Shown here piece after piece: positions 54,197-64,000 of a stretch of DNA of 64,000 nt. The translations under genes were made by a program, and so were the position numbers. Position 1 is the first letter of the stretch. Each line of letters starts with the position of its first letter. The stretch covers positions 6,076,001 to 6,140,000 of the forward strand of contig NC_066292.1 of NCBI RefSeq assembly GCF_905404315.1. The letters are read 5' to 3'. The stretch is from Leptidea sinapis (lineage: Eukaryota > Arthropoda > Insecta > Lepidoptera > Pieridae). Below the pieces are notes generated by a model. That model was not told where the DNA came from. It searched no databases and saw only the letters and a list, made by a program, of their open reading frames with translations.

Positions 54197-54378
54197 AGAA
54201 TAATGATAATCGTGCCTTATTTTTCTTTCTCACGTGATTTATATACGGAACCCGAAATTTTTCTAGCAGTTGCATCTTCTCGGTTAGCGACAACGATGTT
54301 TAAATGATACTTAATACATGCAGCATTTAAATTGTCGTTAGTGACTCTGAGGCGGTAAGAAATAGCCAGGTCAGCTAG
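54197..54378 (+). mobile_element. 3' end of an older Helitron
   Basis: Ends CCAGGTCAGCTAG at 54378, exactly where H1 copy c begins. The remainder of the element is not recognisable. Confidence 0.4.
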
Positions 54379-54732
54379 TCTATACTAATATTATAAAGCT
54401 GCAGTGTTTGTTTGTTTGTTTGTTTGTTTGAACGCGCTTATCTCTGGTACTACTGATCCGATTTGAATGATTCTTTCAGTGTTGGCTAGTCCATTTATCG
54501 AGGAAGGCTATAGGCTATGTTTTTTTTTTCAAAATTAGGGATCCGTAATAAAATTGCTATTTTGTAACACAAGGTGTAAAATCGAAAACCTATTTTTGCG
54601 TGCGCTGCAAAAACTATTGACAATAGAACAAAATGATGTACAGGCTATAATATAGGCAATATTTTATTACTTATAAAACTATCGCGTGAATTATACTTTA
54701 TATGGCAAAACAACGTTTGCCGGGTCAGCTAG
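54379..54732 (+). mobile_element. Helitron H1 copy c
   Basis: TCTATACTAATATTATAAAG to GTCAGCTAG, T following. Very close to copies a, b and d; one extra GTTT unit. Confidence 0.85.
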
Positions 54733-57059
54733 TATAATATAAAATTTCTCCACTTGGGATCAATAATGATAAATAATAATAAAAATTTCCACACTGTGTC
54801 CCTATTCCTTACAATTTTTCTTTTTGGGTCCTAGAAGAATGAATGAAATCGATGGATTATGTGGAAGACACAACAAAGAATAAACCTTAATGTTATTAAT
54901 TAAAGAACAATTTAAGTCATATTTAAAAGTTATTTTTTTTACCATGCATTTATCTAAATTTTGGTATGAAGCCGAAGAAGCCTTGGGGTGTATTTAATAC
55001 CGTGCAAAATATACTCGCTTCACCAGACCCGGGTATGTTTACAACTGATATAAGAATTCCATCTATTTAATATTAATGAGCTGAGTACTAAAGCTGGTAG
55101 GTAATCTCACTAAAACAAAAATTCCTATCAATTTAATATCATGACGAAACAAGACTGTTCTTTTTTCGTTTTCTGATTGAATGCTTGCATTATTGTGAGT
55201 TGATTTAAAGTAATCTACGTAACTCTATTATCGTGGTTGCAATAAAATCAATGTAAATCAGTTAGAACAGTAATGATTTGCGAAGAAATAATTTTTGTCT
55301 ATCATCGTAACTGTTTTAAATTATCAAAATGTATATTGTGAAGTAAAATCTGTAAAACATTTTGTTCCACTACCTGCATGGAATACTATTAAATTATTTT
55401 TAGTACTATGGCTACCACAGAGTAATATTAACAGTTATAAAACTAATATTTTTTCTCAGTAAATGTTTCATCCACTTAACGCTTTCAAGTTAATAACATA
55501 GATGCCTAAATATTATTAATTCCATAATAAAATACTTCTAAATATAATACTTCTATCGTATTCCGTTCCCGACATGAGAATATTTTTCATCGACCACAAC
55601 ACATTGATACATACCAAATGTAGTATTAAAATATACAACAATGACCTTCTTCAGAGGTCTCTTTAAAGACTGTAGGTATTTATACTCAGCAATTTTTTAA
55701 ATTTAATATAGTATACTATTTTACGTTTACGAGAGTATAAATATAGGGATATAGATGGTCAAGAAGAAGACACAGGATGGGATCTGTATCATTGCAGAAG
55801 ATGTAAATTAGATGCTCTTAATAAGTTTAGAAAAAAAAATAAAGGAAATTTACAAATTTTAGCAGAAACAAAATAAAGATCAATACGAAAAAAGCTTTAA
55901 AACATGAGTTCTAAATAGTTTGAGTGCTAAACATATAATTGATGGCCCGTTTAAATTATAAAATTAAATTGTGTAAAAAACCGACATCAAATTTTGAGAA
56001 CAAATTATTATACGATCTGTTAGCCTTTTTTGCAATTTTCCTGACAGTTACATACACAGAAAAGAAGAAGCTTCGAGGTTCTTAATAGAGTTTTATTATT
56101 TTGTTGCAAAATTTAATTTAAGTAACAATTCGGTGCAGTCTATTATTCCATTTCCACATTATCATTAGTCTGATGCAATGCGCACATTGCTCAAAGGTAA
56201 AACGGAATTTGATCATATGACGTGAATATTAATTCTTGAGGAATACTTGAAGGTTAGTAATATTAATTAAATTTATATTAGTTTAGTACCTATATTAAAC
56301 AACTGTTTTTAGTCCTTTTGTGAACAAATGAAACCCGTGATACATATCTCTGTGAATTCCAACTAGTAAAAAAAATCTGTCAAAACATATATTTATATCA
56401 AAACATTCAACGCAGTTGAAATTCACCATCTTGGTTTAATATTAATTTATGTTAGTAAATATATAACGTTAGTTATAGCGGTATTAAACGACATTTTATC
56501 TAAATTTCAGCTATGCCTGACTGATGTGTGAAAATCAATGATGTTATTTACCAGAGATATAATTTAATCAACTATTATATTTAGTCTGTGTGATCTTCTT
56601 AGCATCTAGTTTACCTATACTTGAGACGATATTCAATATTTGCAAATAAGTACAAGCGTCTAGTAATGTCATTGTTGTTAGTAATTGCTAGCTTGTCTTT
56701 GAATGCCTCCGTTCAGCAAATATTGTGCTTGCAAATGCTATGTCGGGGATAAGAGGTTTTGTATTGCGGGTACGGTGGGATTTACTACTGTATATTTACT
56801 AAGAACGCATAACATTGCAGGCTTTTGTGATATTTGTTGAATATCAAAACATTACATCATGTTATTTAAACCTTATTATACGTATAAAATATAATAAAAT
56901 CGGATCGGAGTAATTGGACTAAGTACTAGTTTTTTGTGTCGTATCTTTTTTAAGTTAATTAAGAATTTTGGAAGTTTTTACAGCAATATTGTTTGTACAG
57001 AAAAGAGACTGTAAACTGGATTATATCTTTTTAATTTCAACTTGGTACCTTTACGCGTT
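54733..57059. other. No recognised feature
   Basis: 2.3 kb, AT-rich, apparently low in repeats I can recognise. No long open frame on either strand. Confidence 0.4.
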
Positions 57060-57135
57060 CCCCAAATATAGGGTCTTGACGGACAAAGTGATTTAATAAG
57101 AGTCCCTTTTTTAAGGTACGAAACCCTAAAACAAT
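57060..57135 (+). repeat. Decayed retroposon 3' fragment
   Basis: GACGGACAAAGTGATTTAAT, AAGAGTCCC and AAGGTACGAAACCCTAAA resemble a common lepidopteran repeat edge (GGTACGGAACCCTAAA from memory, not checked). Confidence 0.3.
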
Positions 57136-57367
57136 GAACTTCCAGGTTATCAAAACGGTCATAATGATCACCATTGCAGATTTTAACTCAAGACAAACTA
57201 CGTTCAGCAGCTGGTTCTTAAGGAACCAGTGCACTATTTTATAGAAAGAAAAAGGGAAGTCCCTAATACCCATGTAGACTTGTTAATATTGTTTACTTAT
57301 TAAATACCACGGCACTTTAAATTTTATTTAAACAAATAAAAAAAAAATAGGCTATTTTGCTGCTTTT

Positions 57368-57720
57368 TCTACACCCATGCTTTAAATCCTCTAAGATTCT
57401 AAAACAGTTACTGCCAACAATGTCCTAATAACCATTACATCATCCAAACGAGTGTTGTAATGAAATTCAGTACAACATTACAACACTCGTTTGGATGATA
57501 TAATGGTTACTAGGACTGGCTTTTTTAAAGTTAGCAGTAGGTAAGCTAACTGGGAGGATTCATTTTATAGGTGTAGATAAAGTCTTATATGCAACTGTTG
57601 ATAATTAGGTATTATAACACTCATGTGATACTATTATAACACTCGGCTTCGTCTTGTGTGATAAACCCACATTCGTGTTTTAATAACTCTTATTACACAA
57701 CTGTTGCGTAAATAACTATT
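57368..57720. mobile_element. Foldback element with 41-bp arms
   Basis: Same family as 22906-23260. Outer TCTACACCCATG and (inverse) TCTACACCTATA form short terminal repeats; inside is a 41-bp-arm hairpin at 57422-57516. AACACTCGGCTTCGTC and GTGTGATAAACCC blocks follow. No coding. Confidence 0.65.
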
Positions 57721-58237
57721 ACGGTGCTACGATTAAAATCGTAGTGTCTCTGTTAGAAAGAGAAGTCATTTGTCCCGTCACTCGCTCCCATAAAGAAAAA
57801 TACTAGTATTAATACACCGATGGCTGTTCCGTTTTGTGATGTGCACTGTGAAGTGATCACCTATAAAGTCAGCCCCAAGAACGTCGACGTCCAACAAAAA
57901 ACAATAGCTACAGTCTGTGTACGTATTACTATTCTATTGTTGTTCGCAGAATTGTCTTCTACATGACTGGCTCCAAATTTACATGCGATTCTGCTTTTAG
58001 ATTGAAGAGACCGTGTCTCGACGGACGGTTGACTCGACATTTCATATTTTGTGCACAGGATTTTAGCTTTTATCTGGCACAAAGTATTTTTGGTAACGTT
58101 TGAAAGGATTTATTTACGAAAATGGAATTTATTGTTTGAGATTTTTTTAAATGTGGTGGGATGAGACTATGGGTTGAAACAGACGGCTAAAGAGTAGGTT
58201 TGACTTGGTAAATATTATGATACATTACATTTAAATA
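57721..58237. other. No recognised feature
   Basis: Contains a 73-codon minus frame (57861-58082) of protein-like but unrecognised composition. Confidence 0.35.
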
Positions 58238-58476
58238 TAATAATAATTTAATATTGACACACTTTGATACATTATCTTGCCCCATACAGGACATAGTGTA
58301 TACTATGGGTACAAGACAACCACATTCAATATACTTACTTAAACATACATAAATACACATAAACATCCATAAATCTGTAACAAACATCCATATTCATCAT
58401 ATTAATGTTTGCACCTACTGGGATTCGAACCCAGGATCTCTAGCGCAGCAGACAGGGTCACTAACCACTGGGCTTC
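58238..58476 (-). repeat. tRNA-derived SINE M (M4)
   Basis: (AAT)n-type tail, ATACTTACTTAAACATACAT, then GGATTCGAACCCAGGATCTC as the inverse box B region. The 5' edge of the head is slightly truncated. Confidence 0.75.
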
Positions 58477-58590
58477 TTAAAATATGATGCAGCATAATAT
58501 CATCAACAACGTGTAAATAGACTTTATTCAGAGCACTTAAGATATGAATGCAATAACTAGGGTTTTATAAGCCGATGTATATTATATTTT

Positions 58591-58842
58591 TTATGACGAG
58601 GCGAGACGAGCAGAACATTCAGCTGATGGTAATTGATACGCCCTGCCCATTACAATGCATTATCATTTAGGATTCGTGAAAAACCCAAAAAATTATGAGA
58701 GGCACTAAAACTACACTCGTAACCTTGAGACATGATAATATGTTAAGTCTTATTCGCCCAGTAATTTCACTAGCTACGGTGCCCTTCAGACCGAAACTCA
58801 TATAATCTAGTCGGCATCCTGTGCAAAGGCGCCTCCCACTGC
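58591..58842 (+). repeat. Family B element (B8)
   Basis: CGAGGCGAGACGAGCAG to GCGCCTCCCACTG, with an internal deletion removing CAGTAATGCTTACAC. Confidence 0.75.
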
Positions 58843-58948
58843 TTATTTTATTATATGAGGTCACGATTGCATCACTACTGATAACTTTCTCAGGTTGCAC
58901 GTTTCCACATCGTGTCTGTATATCATAAAGGTTGACGTCAAAATATAA

Positions 58949-59294
58949 TCTATACTAATATTATAAAGCTCCAGTGTTTGTTTGTTTGTTTGAACGCGCT
59001 AATCTCCGGTACTACTGGTTCGATTTGAATGATTCTTTCAGTGTTGGGTAGTCCATTTATCGAGGAAGGCTATAGGCTATGTTTTTTTTTTCAAAATTAG
59101 GGATTCGTAATAAAATTGCTATTTTGTAACACAAGGTGTAAAATCGAAAACCTATTTTTGCGTGCGCTGCAAAAACTATTGACAATAGAACAAAATGATG
59201 TACAGGCTATAATATAGGCAATATTTTATTACTTATAAAACTATCGCGTGAATTATACTTTATATGGCAAAACAACGTTTGCCGGGTCAGCTAG
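58949..59294 (+). mobile_element. Helitron H1 copy d
   Basis: TCTATACTAATATTATAAAG after A; ends GTCAGCTAG before T. Differs from copy a at a handful of positions. Confidence 0.85.
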
Positions 59295-59744
59295 TCTATA
59301 ATAAATGCCATAATATTTCACCTAAAACGTTAGGAACATTTTCAACTAAATGAGTGCAGGAGGTATTTATAATATTATTCAATAAATAATACTTTGCCAT
59401 AAGCAAAAAATACCAAGCAAGGTATATGCAAGTTCCGTTTTCCAATTACCTAAAAACGCTCCATTCAATTTAAACGTTCCGTACTTTCGTGTGTATAGCT
59501 GTGACGTCCCTTCAATATTTTCTATTACACATGACATGCTCCCGTTGATGTTTTTACATTTGGTACATACAAGAAAACTTATTGGTGTATTTCAACTGGG
59601 GCCGGCTAAATTTAATCCAGATAAAAAGTCTTCGTTGTCGTATTCCCTTGATTTGAGAACACTACAACTACTACAGCTTGTATAGGCTACCAAATAGGCT
59701 TTGATGTGTAAATAAGCGAACCATATCAAAAGATATTCAACTTC

Positions 59745-59830
59745 ATCTGGAGATCTGTTCTTACCTCTGTGTGGGGCTCCCCAGTATCAGCTTCCTCAAT
59801 TTGAACATAGCACTCCAGCTGAGATCAGAA
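59745..59830 (+). pseudogene. LINE J fragment, short
   Basis: TGTGGGGCTCCCCAGTATCA and GCTTCCTCAATTTGAACA; corresponds to the HLWSGAPQYQL part of the J protein. Confidence 0.45.
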
Positions 59831-60002
59831 TTACACCTATAGTGCCACCTAACGCATCTCTTAAATTCTGTTAAAATATAATGTACAATAAACCACTCAC
59901 TGAATACAGCCGTTCGTGAAATTGAGAGACTATTTGTGTCATCTAGGATTTTATATCATTAAAACTAATGAACAATAATTTATATATTAAATAATAATAT
60001 AT

Positions 60003-60137
60003 TAATCATCATCACTTCAGCCGAAAGACGTCCAATACTGAATAAAGGCCTCCCCCAAAGATATCCACCACGATTGGTGCTGCGCTACAGTCATCCACCC
60101 TACTCCGGCGATCTTAACCAGATTATCGGTCCATCTA
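60003..60137 (-). pseudogene. RTE LINE 3' end (left part of an interrupted copy)
   Basis: ATCATCATCACTTCAGCC tail, GACGTCCAATACTGAATAAA, CTCCGGCGATCTTAACCAGA, GGTCCATCTA. Resumes at 60380. Confidence 0.75.
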
Positions 60138-60379
60138 ACCTACTAAGCTAGAGGTCCCGGGTTCGAATCCCGGTAGGTGCAAGCATTTATATGATGAATA
60201 GGGATGTTGGTTTCCGAGTCATAGATGTTTAAATGTATTTATGTATGTTTATATGAATTTATGTATGTTTAAGTAAGTATATTGTATTAAATATATAATT
60301 GTCTTGTAACCCATAACACAAGCTATATATGCTTAACTTGAGGCAAGATAATTTGTGTAAAAAATGTGTCAATATTATA
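60138..60379 (+). repeat. SINE M (M5) inserted in the RTE copy, 5'-truncated
   Basis: Starts in the middle of the tRNA head (CCTACTAAGCTAGAGGTCCC), includes box B GGTTCGAATCC and the whole body. ATCT occurs at both junctions and may be the target-site duplication. Confidence 0.75.
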
Positions 60380-60595
60380 TCTTGTGGGGGGCCTACCAAC
60401 ACTGCATCTTCCAGTACGTGTTCGCTATTCAAGGACTTTAGTGCCCCCAATACCATCTATCCTTCGAGCTATATGTCTTGCTCACTGACACTTCAGCTTC
60501 GCAATCCTCCGGGCTATGTTGGTGACTTTACTTCTCCTATGGATCTACCCATTTCTGATCCAATCTCGCCGAGAAACTCCAAGTATTCTTATCGT
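60380..60595 (-). pseudogene. RTE LINE ORF2 fragment (right part of the interrupted copy)
   Basis: The inverse aligns to 33605-33800: GAGTTTCTCGGCGAGATTGG, AGTCACCAACATAGCCCGG and AGCTCGAAGGATAGATGG. Continuous with 60137 once the SINE is removed. Confidence 0.7.
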
Positions 60596-61004
60596 CAAGT
60601 TATTGAGTATTTTTTAAATTTATTGTGCACAAATAAATAACCAACCGTTTCTAATTCAGGATCGTTACCACGAACACAATACCTGTACTTCGCTTTTATA
60701 TCGGCAGGACCATCAGAACTTGGTACAAGTTCAGCGCAAACCTTTGCATGAAATATTTTTGAGTCATTTTTTCTTAAACGCCGAATTGGTTATTGGAAAG
60801 CGAAACTTCGTTTGATTTACGCATTTGCTTTCAGTGAAATTGGTTTTTCATTTTTGTATATCTGAATACACCTAATTTTTACACAAATTACATTTGAATG
60901 AAACGCGCAAACATGATTTTCAATGTTGATTAAAATACCTATACTATAAACTCCTGTTTTGAGACGCCAAAATGTATCATAAAATTTTAAGATTTTGAGG
61001 TTTC
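60596..61004. other. No recognised feature
   Basis: Could include the diverged interior of the mariner element that ends at 61215, but no transposase motif is visible before about 61012. Confidence 0.35.
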
Positions 61005-61215
61005 ACTTTTACCAATTCCGAAGAGGCAGTGATAGCGTTCAATCAGCACGTAGAAAACATGGCTTCAGATCTGTGGTCCTCCTGTTTTAAAAAATGGTTC
61101 GATCGCATGAAAAAATATTTAAAATGTAAAGGAGAGTGTTTTGAAAAGCAATAAACATAATAATTTGGTTATAACATGTTATTATTTTAAGTTACGCAAA
61201 ACTTTTAGTGTGACC
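61005..61215 (+). pseudogene. Mariner-like transposase C-terminus and right terminal repeat
   Basis: The last 47 codons (about 61012-61154), NSEEAVIAFNQHVENMAS, FKKWFDRMKKYLKCKGECF, EKQ stop, match the C-terminal pattern of mariner transposases (WF.RM.KC....G.YFEK). The terminal repeat GCAAAACTTTTAGTGTGACC follows at 61196-61215 with TA after it. The catalytic DDD domain is missing, so only the 3' end survives. Confidence 0.65.
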
Positions 61216-61229
61216 TACGTATGTGAACT

Positions 61230-61523
61230 TAAGACGAGACGAGCAGGACGAGCTTTCAGCTGATGGTAATTGATACGCCCTGACCATTACAATGCAGTAC
61301 CGCTCAGGATTCTTGAAAAACCCCAAAAATTCTGAGCGGCACTACAACTGCGCTCGTCACCTTGAGACATTAAGTCTCATTTGCCCAGAAATATCAATAG
61401 CTACGACGCCCTTCAGACTGAAACACAGTAATGCTCACACATTACTGCTTCATTGCAGAAATAGGCACCGTTGTGGAACCCATAATCTAGCCGGCATCCT
61501 GTGCAAAGGAGCCTCCCACTAGT
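61230..61523 (+). repeat. Family B element (B9), full length
   Basis: AAGACGAGACGAGCAGGACG to AGCCTCCCACTAGTGG; both internal hairpins intact. Begins 15 bases after the mariner terminus. Confidence 0.8.
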
Positions 61524-61839
61524 GGTATTTAATTGATTGCATTGACCTGCTTAGAGAAGCAGAGATTGAAAATGTAGGTAAAGGTAGAGAAGGGGCTAAC
61601 CTTTTTATGTGTATATTATTACAATCACAAGAGATATTTCATTTCTTAAGTTCTATTAAAAGTATCTCGTTATTTTGATTGGTGTCGGCTAAACTCCAGA
61701 CATTGCTATCTGATTTTTCGGCTAGGATTTTCCCTATGTTAGCGAAATAATTATTCATTGAGTTTGCCATCCACTTTTCCTTAATTGATTCATAGAATAC
61801 TGATTGAACTTATCTCAGTCATCCTTTATTAGCAAATCA

Positions 61840-62245
61840 CAGCTTTGATGCAGCAGCATTTAAGCTAAACAAAAGCCTATCTTCAAAGGCAGGTCTAGCG
61901 AGATATGAAGTATTGCTGTCATCTCTGGTCTGGCGCACCCCAGTATCAGCTCGATCCATTTGACCGCTTGCAAGGCAGAGCAGCTCGAATTATTCATGAT
62001 CCAGTGCTCTGTAAACGGCTGGATCACTTGGCGTTGCGTAGAGAAGCCGCTTCATTGTGTGTCTTCTACCGCATTTATCACGGGGAGTATTCCGAAGAGC
62101 TGTTTCACCTGATTCCTGCCGCCGAATTCCACCTTTGCACGATATGCCACAAATGTGATTCCTCTGGTGTTGCAAGAGCATGTGATCACTTAACACCAGG
62201 TAACCCATAACTTGTCATTTCTCCTTTTCCATAAGAAAAGTTACC
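61840..62245 (+). pseudogene. LINE J C-terminal coding remnant
   Basis: The best J open frame (61905-62210): MKYCCHLWSGAPQYQLDPFD, RLQGRAARIIHD, LALRREAASLCVFYRIYHG, EYSEELFHLIPAAEFHL, then an in-frame jump to CDSSGVARACDHLTPG, i.e. an internal deletion of about 60 codons that includes the LW.ELP..VFP block. Post-catalytic region of a Jockey/CR1-like LINE. 3' end TTTTCCATAAGAAAAG. Confidence 0.75.
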
Positions 62246-63620
62246 AGATGAGTTTTAATTCTGAACATCCCAAACATGATACATTATTCTTCATAATAGA
62301 TTACCTTATTATACAAACACTTAAACTTATCTATTTTTACTTAAACACACTCAATATATAACTTTTAAAACATCATAATTTATTTGTTAAAACTAACGGG
62401 GCCTTTCTTAATTACCTCGTAAAGTGTTGTTCTGTTCAATATATCAGCGTGGACCTACTTCCAATGTTTCGTGATCATTCATTAACAAAGATTGTTTTAA
62501 AACTGGCCCGTCCAATGTTCAAATGTATTTTGGTAATCGATTTTTATGTTTTCATCTTATCGTGTAGCTGATTTGAATATAAATGTTGATCATTTAGATA
62601 ACATTAAAATTTTATATTGAATTTATTTTTTAAAACAAATGTATTCTTATGAGTATTAAGAGTTCAATTTCGAATTTGCCAGTGTCTTCGGAACCCTGCC
62701 TAAAGGCGACTCCTTTTAATAATATTTTAGTTATTCTTTTATATTTTCTGAGTTTTTTAGTTTTAGGTTCATTTTTCTATCATACTATTGTATATAGTTA
62801 TAAGATTTGATCTTTTCGAATCCAAATTAAATTTACTGAAAAAAATTTAATAAACTTTTGATATTCTTTTAACTGTTATTTAACTTTTAAGAGTTTAAAT
62901 ACTTTTGCAAAACCTAACGTAAAATAAAGACTACCTACTTTGGGGATATTGATGATAGGTAAAATATTCCTCATCTTGTCTTAGAGCTAAGTCATAGATT
63001 TCTTTACACAAAGGCAACTCAAAACCCAAATAATGCAAAATTAGAACATCCAAAAAAGAACACAGCAAAATCCAATTTAGCAAACATAATATTTGCGAAC
63101 ATAAGCGCAAATGAAGCGACGAAGGATGGAAGCCGTCATTAAGCATTCAATTAAGTAAAGCGCCACGTATGTTTGTCGTGCACTCGCTTCGCCTATATTT
63201 GTTTATTAAATGTTCGTGATATATACATTTTAATTGATTGAATTTTGGTACACCATATACCATACATATTTAAAGAAACTGGCAGCTACGTGTAACGCTC
63301 AAGTTGATTGGCTTAAAAAAGAAACAGGCAGAAATAGAATGGCGATGGAATTAATAATTAAAACAAAAAACGATTCGATTGAACTTTTCAATTAATTAAC
63401 GAATTGTTTGAAATTATAAATTAATTATAGTACCTATCATATTTGAAATTCGATAATTTTTAAATTAAGATTATTGATATCTTAAATTTCAAATCTATTT
63501 TATTTATTGTCTATTATACACGATGGGTTACGCAAACACAGTAGAAATATGCAAATAATTCTAATTTGTTCAAATTTGTAATGATTTAAAAACGCAACGA
63601 CAGGAGCTCGGCCAGTACAA
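62246..63620. other. No recognised feature
   Basis: AT-rich; the 71-codon minus frame at 62931-63146 is cysteine/leucine-rich and unrecognised. Confidence 0.35.
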
Positions 63621-64000
63621 CTACCACTTACTGCTAAGACCATGGGTCTACCGCAAGGAGCATCCGTTCAAAATATGTTATGCGTCACGTCCAACGTGCC
63701 ATGTAGAAGTTGTATAATGTCAACAGAATAGGTTTATTAATGTTAGAAAAAAAATTTAAAGTTTCATTTTATAAGTTTAAGTATTCGAATAATCTCTCCG
63801 GAATCTCTGGAGTGCAGTTATACGGCATGCAGAAAGAAGTGCACATGATTTCAAAATGTAAAAACCTGACGTTAAATTTCTTTAATAAATCCTTAAGAGA
63901 ATGAAGGCAAATTAACGATGTTGTAAATACATCTGTGACTGGAGGAGATACAACGTATTCTGAGCTCTTTAGTGAGACAGCGGCTAGAAGACCTATAAAA
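63621..64000 (+). pseudogene. Possible reverse transcriptase fragment at window end
   Basis: Reads PLTAKTMGLPQGASVQNML near 63625-63685; GLPQG is the LINE motif-B signature, but no other RT motif follows before stops. A 64-codon frame (63710-63904) follows without recognisable motif. Weak. Confidence 0.25.

Overview
The window is eukaryotic, AT-rich, and looks like intergenic DNA from a lepidopteran (butterfly or moth). That assignment is inference. It rests on the mix of repeats: Helitron-like elements that start TC, end CTAG and sit between A and T; RTE-type LINEs with GAT-rich tails; Jockey/CR1-like LINE 3' ends; tRNA-headed SINEs; and a Tc1-like transposon. I see no convincing host gene. 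Almost every recognisable coding stretch is a broken transposable-element gene, and most other open frames lie in AT-rich noise. Repeat families carry local labels here (B, G, H1-H3, J, Z, M, T) because no database search was possible.

Layout. 1-10 kb: an RTE reverse transcriptase remnant, family G with 34-bp flanking repeats, a tRNA-like composite element (T), a small foldback MITE, LINE 3' ends, and Helitrons. 10-15 kb: a GC-rich block predicted to fold strongly, a lone mariner end, a Helitron running into about 660 bp of an 8-bp microsatellite, then a dead Jockey-like LINE and a second, older remnant of it. 15-29 kb: scattered copies of family B, a Harbinger-like MITE, another T copy, a Helitron with extra internal DNA, and LINE ends. 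29-33 kb: SINE M split by a LINE-type insertion, then a nearly intact Tc1-like element (30863-32436) with paired TIRs and TA duplications. 33-45 kb: RTE and LINE-J ends, hAT-like and Harbinger-like MITEs, a foldback element and Helitrons. 45-64 kb: a Harbinger-like MITE, head-to-tail Helitrons, a 62-bp inverted repeat with a 2-nt loop, a LINE RNase H/zinc-knuckle-region remnant, a 41-bp-arm hairpin, a SINE inserted in an RTE remnant, and a mariner 3' end.

The window therefore reads as layered insertions rather than a pathway. Several nesting relations give relative ages: SINE M is older than the LINE that splits it, and an RTE copy is older than the SINE inside it. The most unusual items are family T (a full tRNA cloverleaf between direct repeats with a 12-bp target-site-like duplication), the multibranch GC-rich block at 10579-10682, the microsatellite starting exactly at a Helitron end, and the large inverted repeats at 48637-48700 and 57422-57516.
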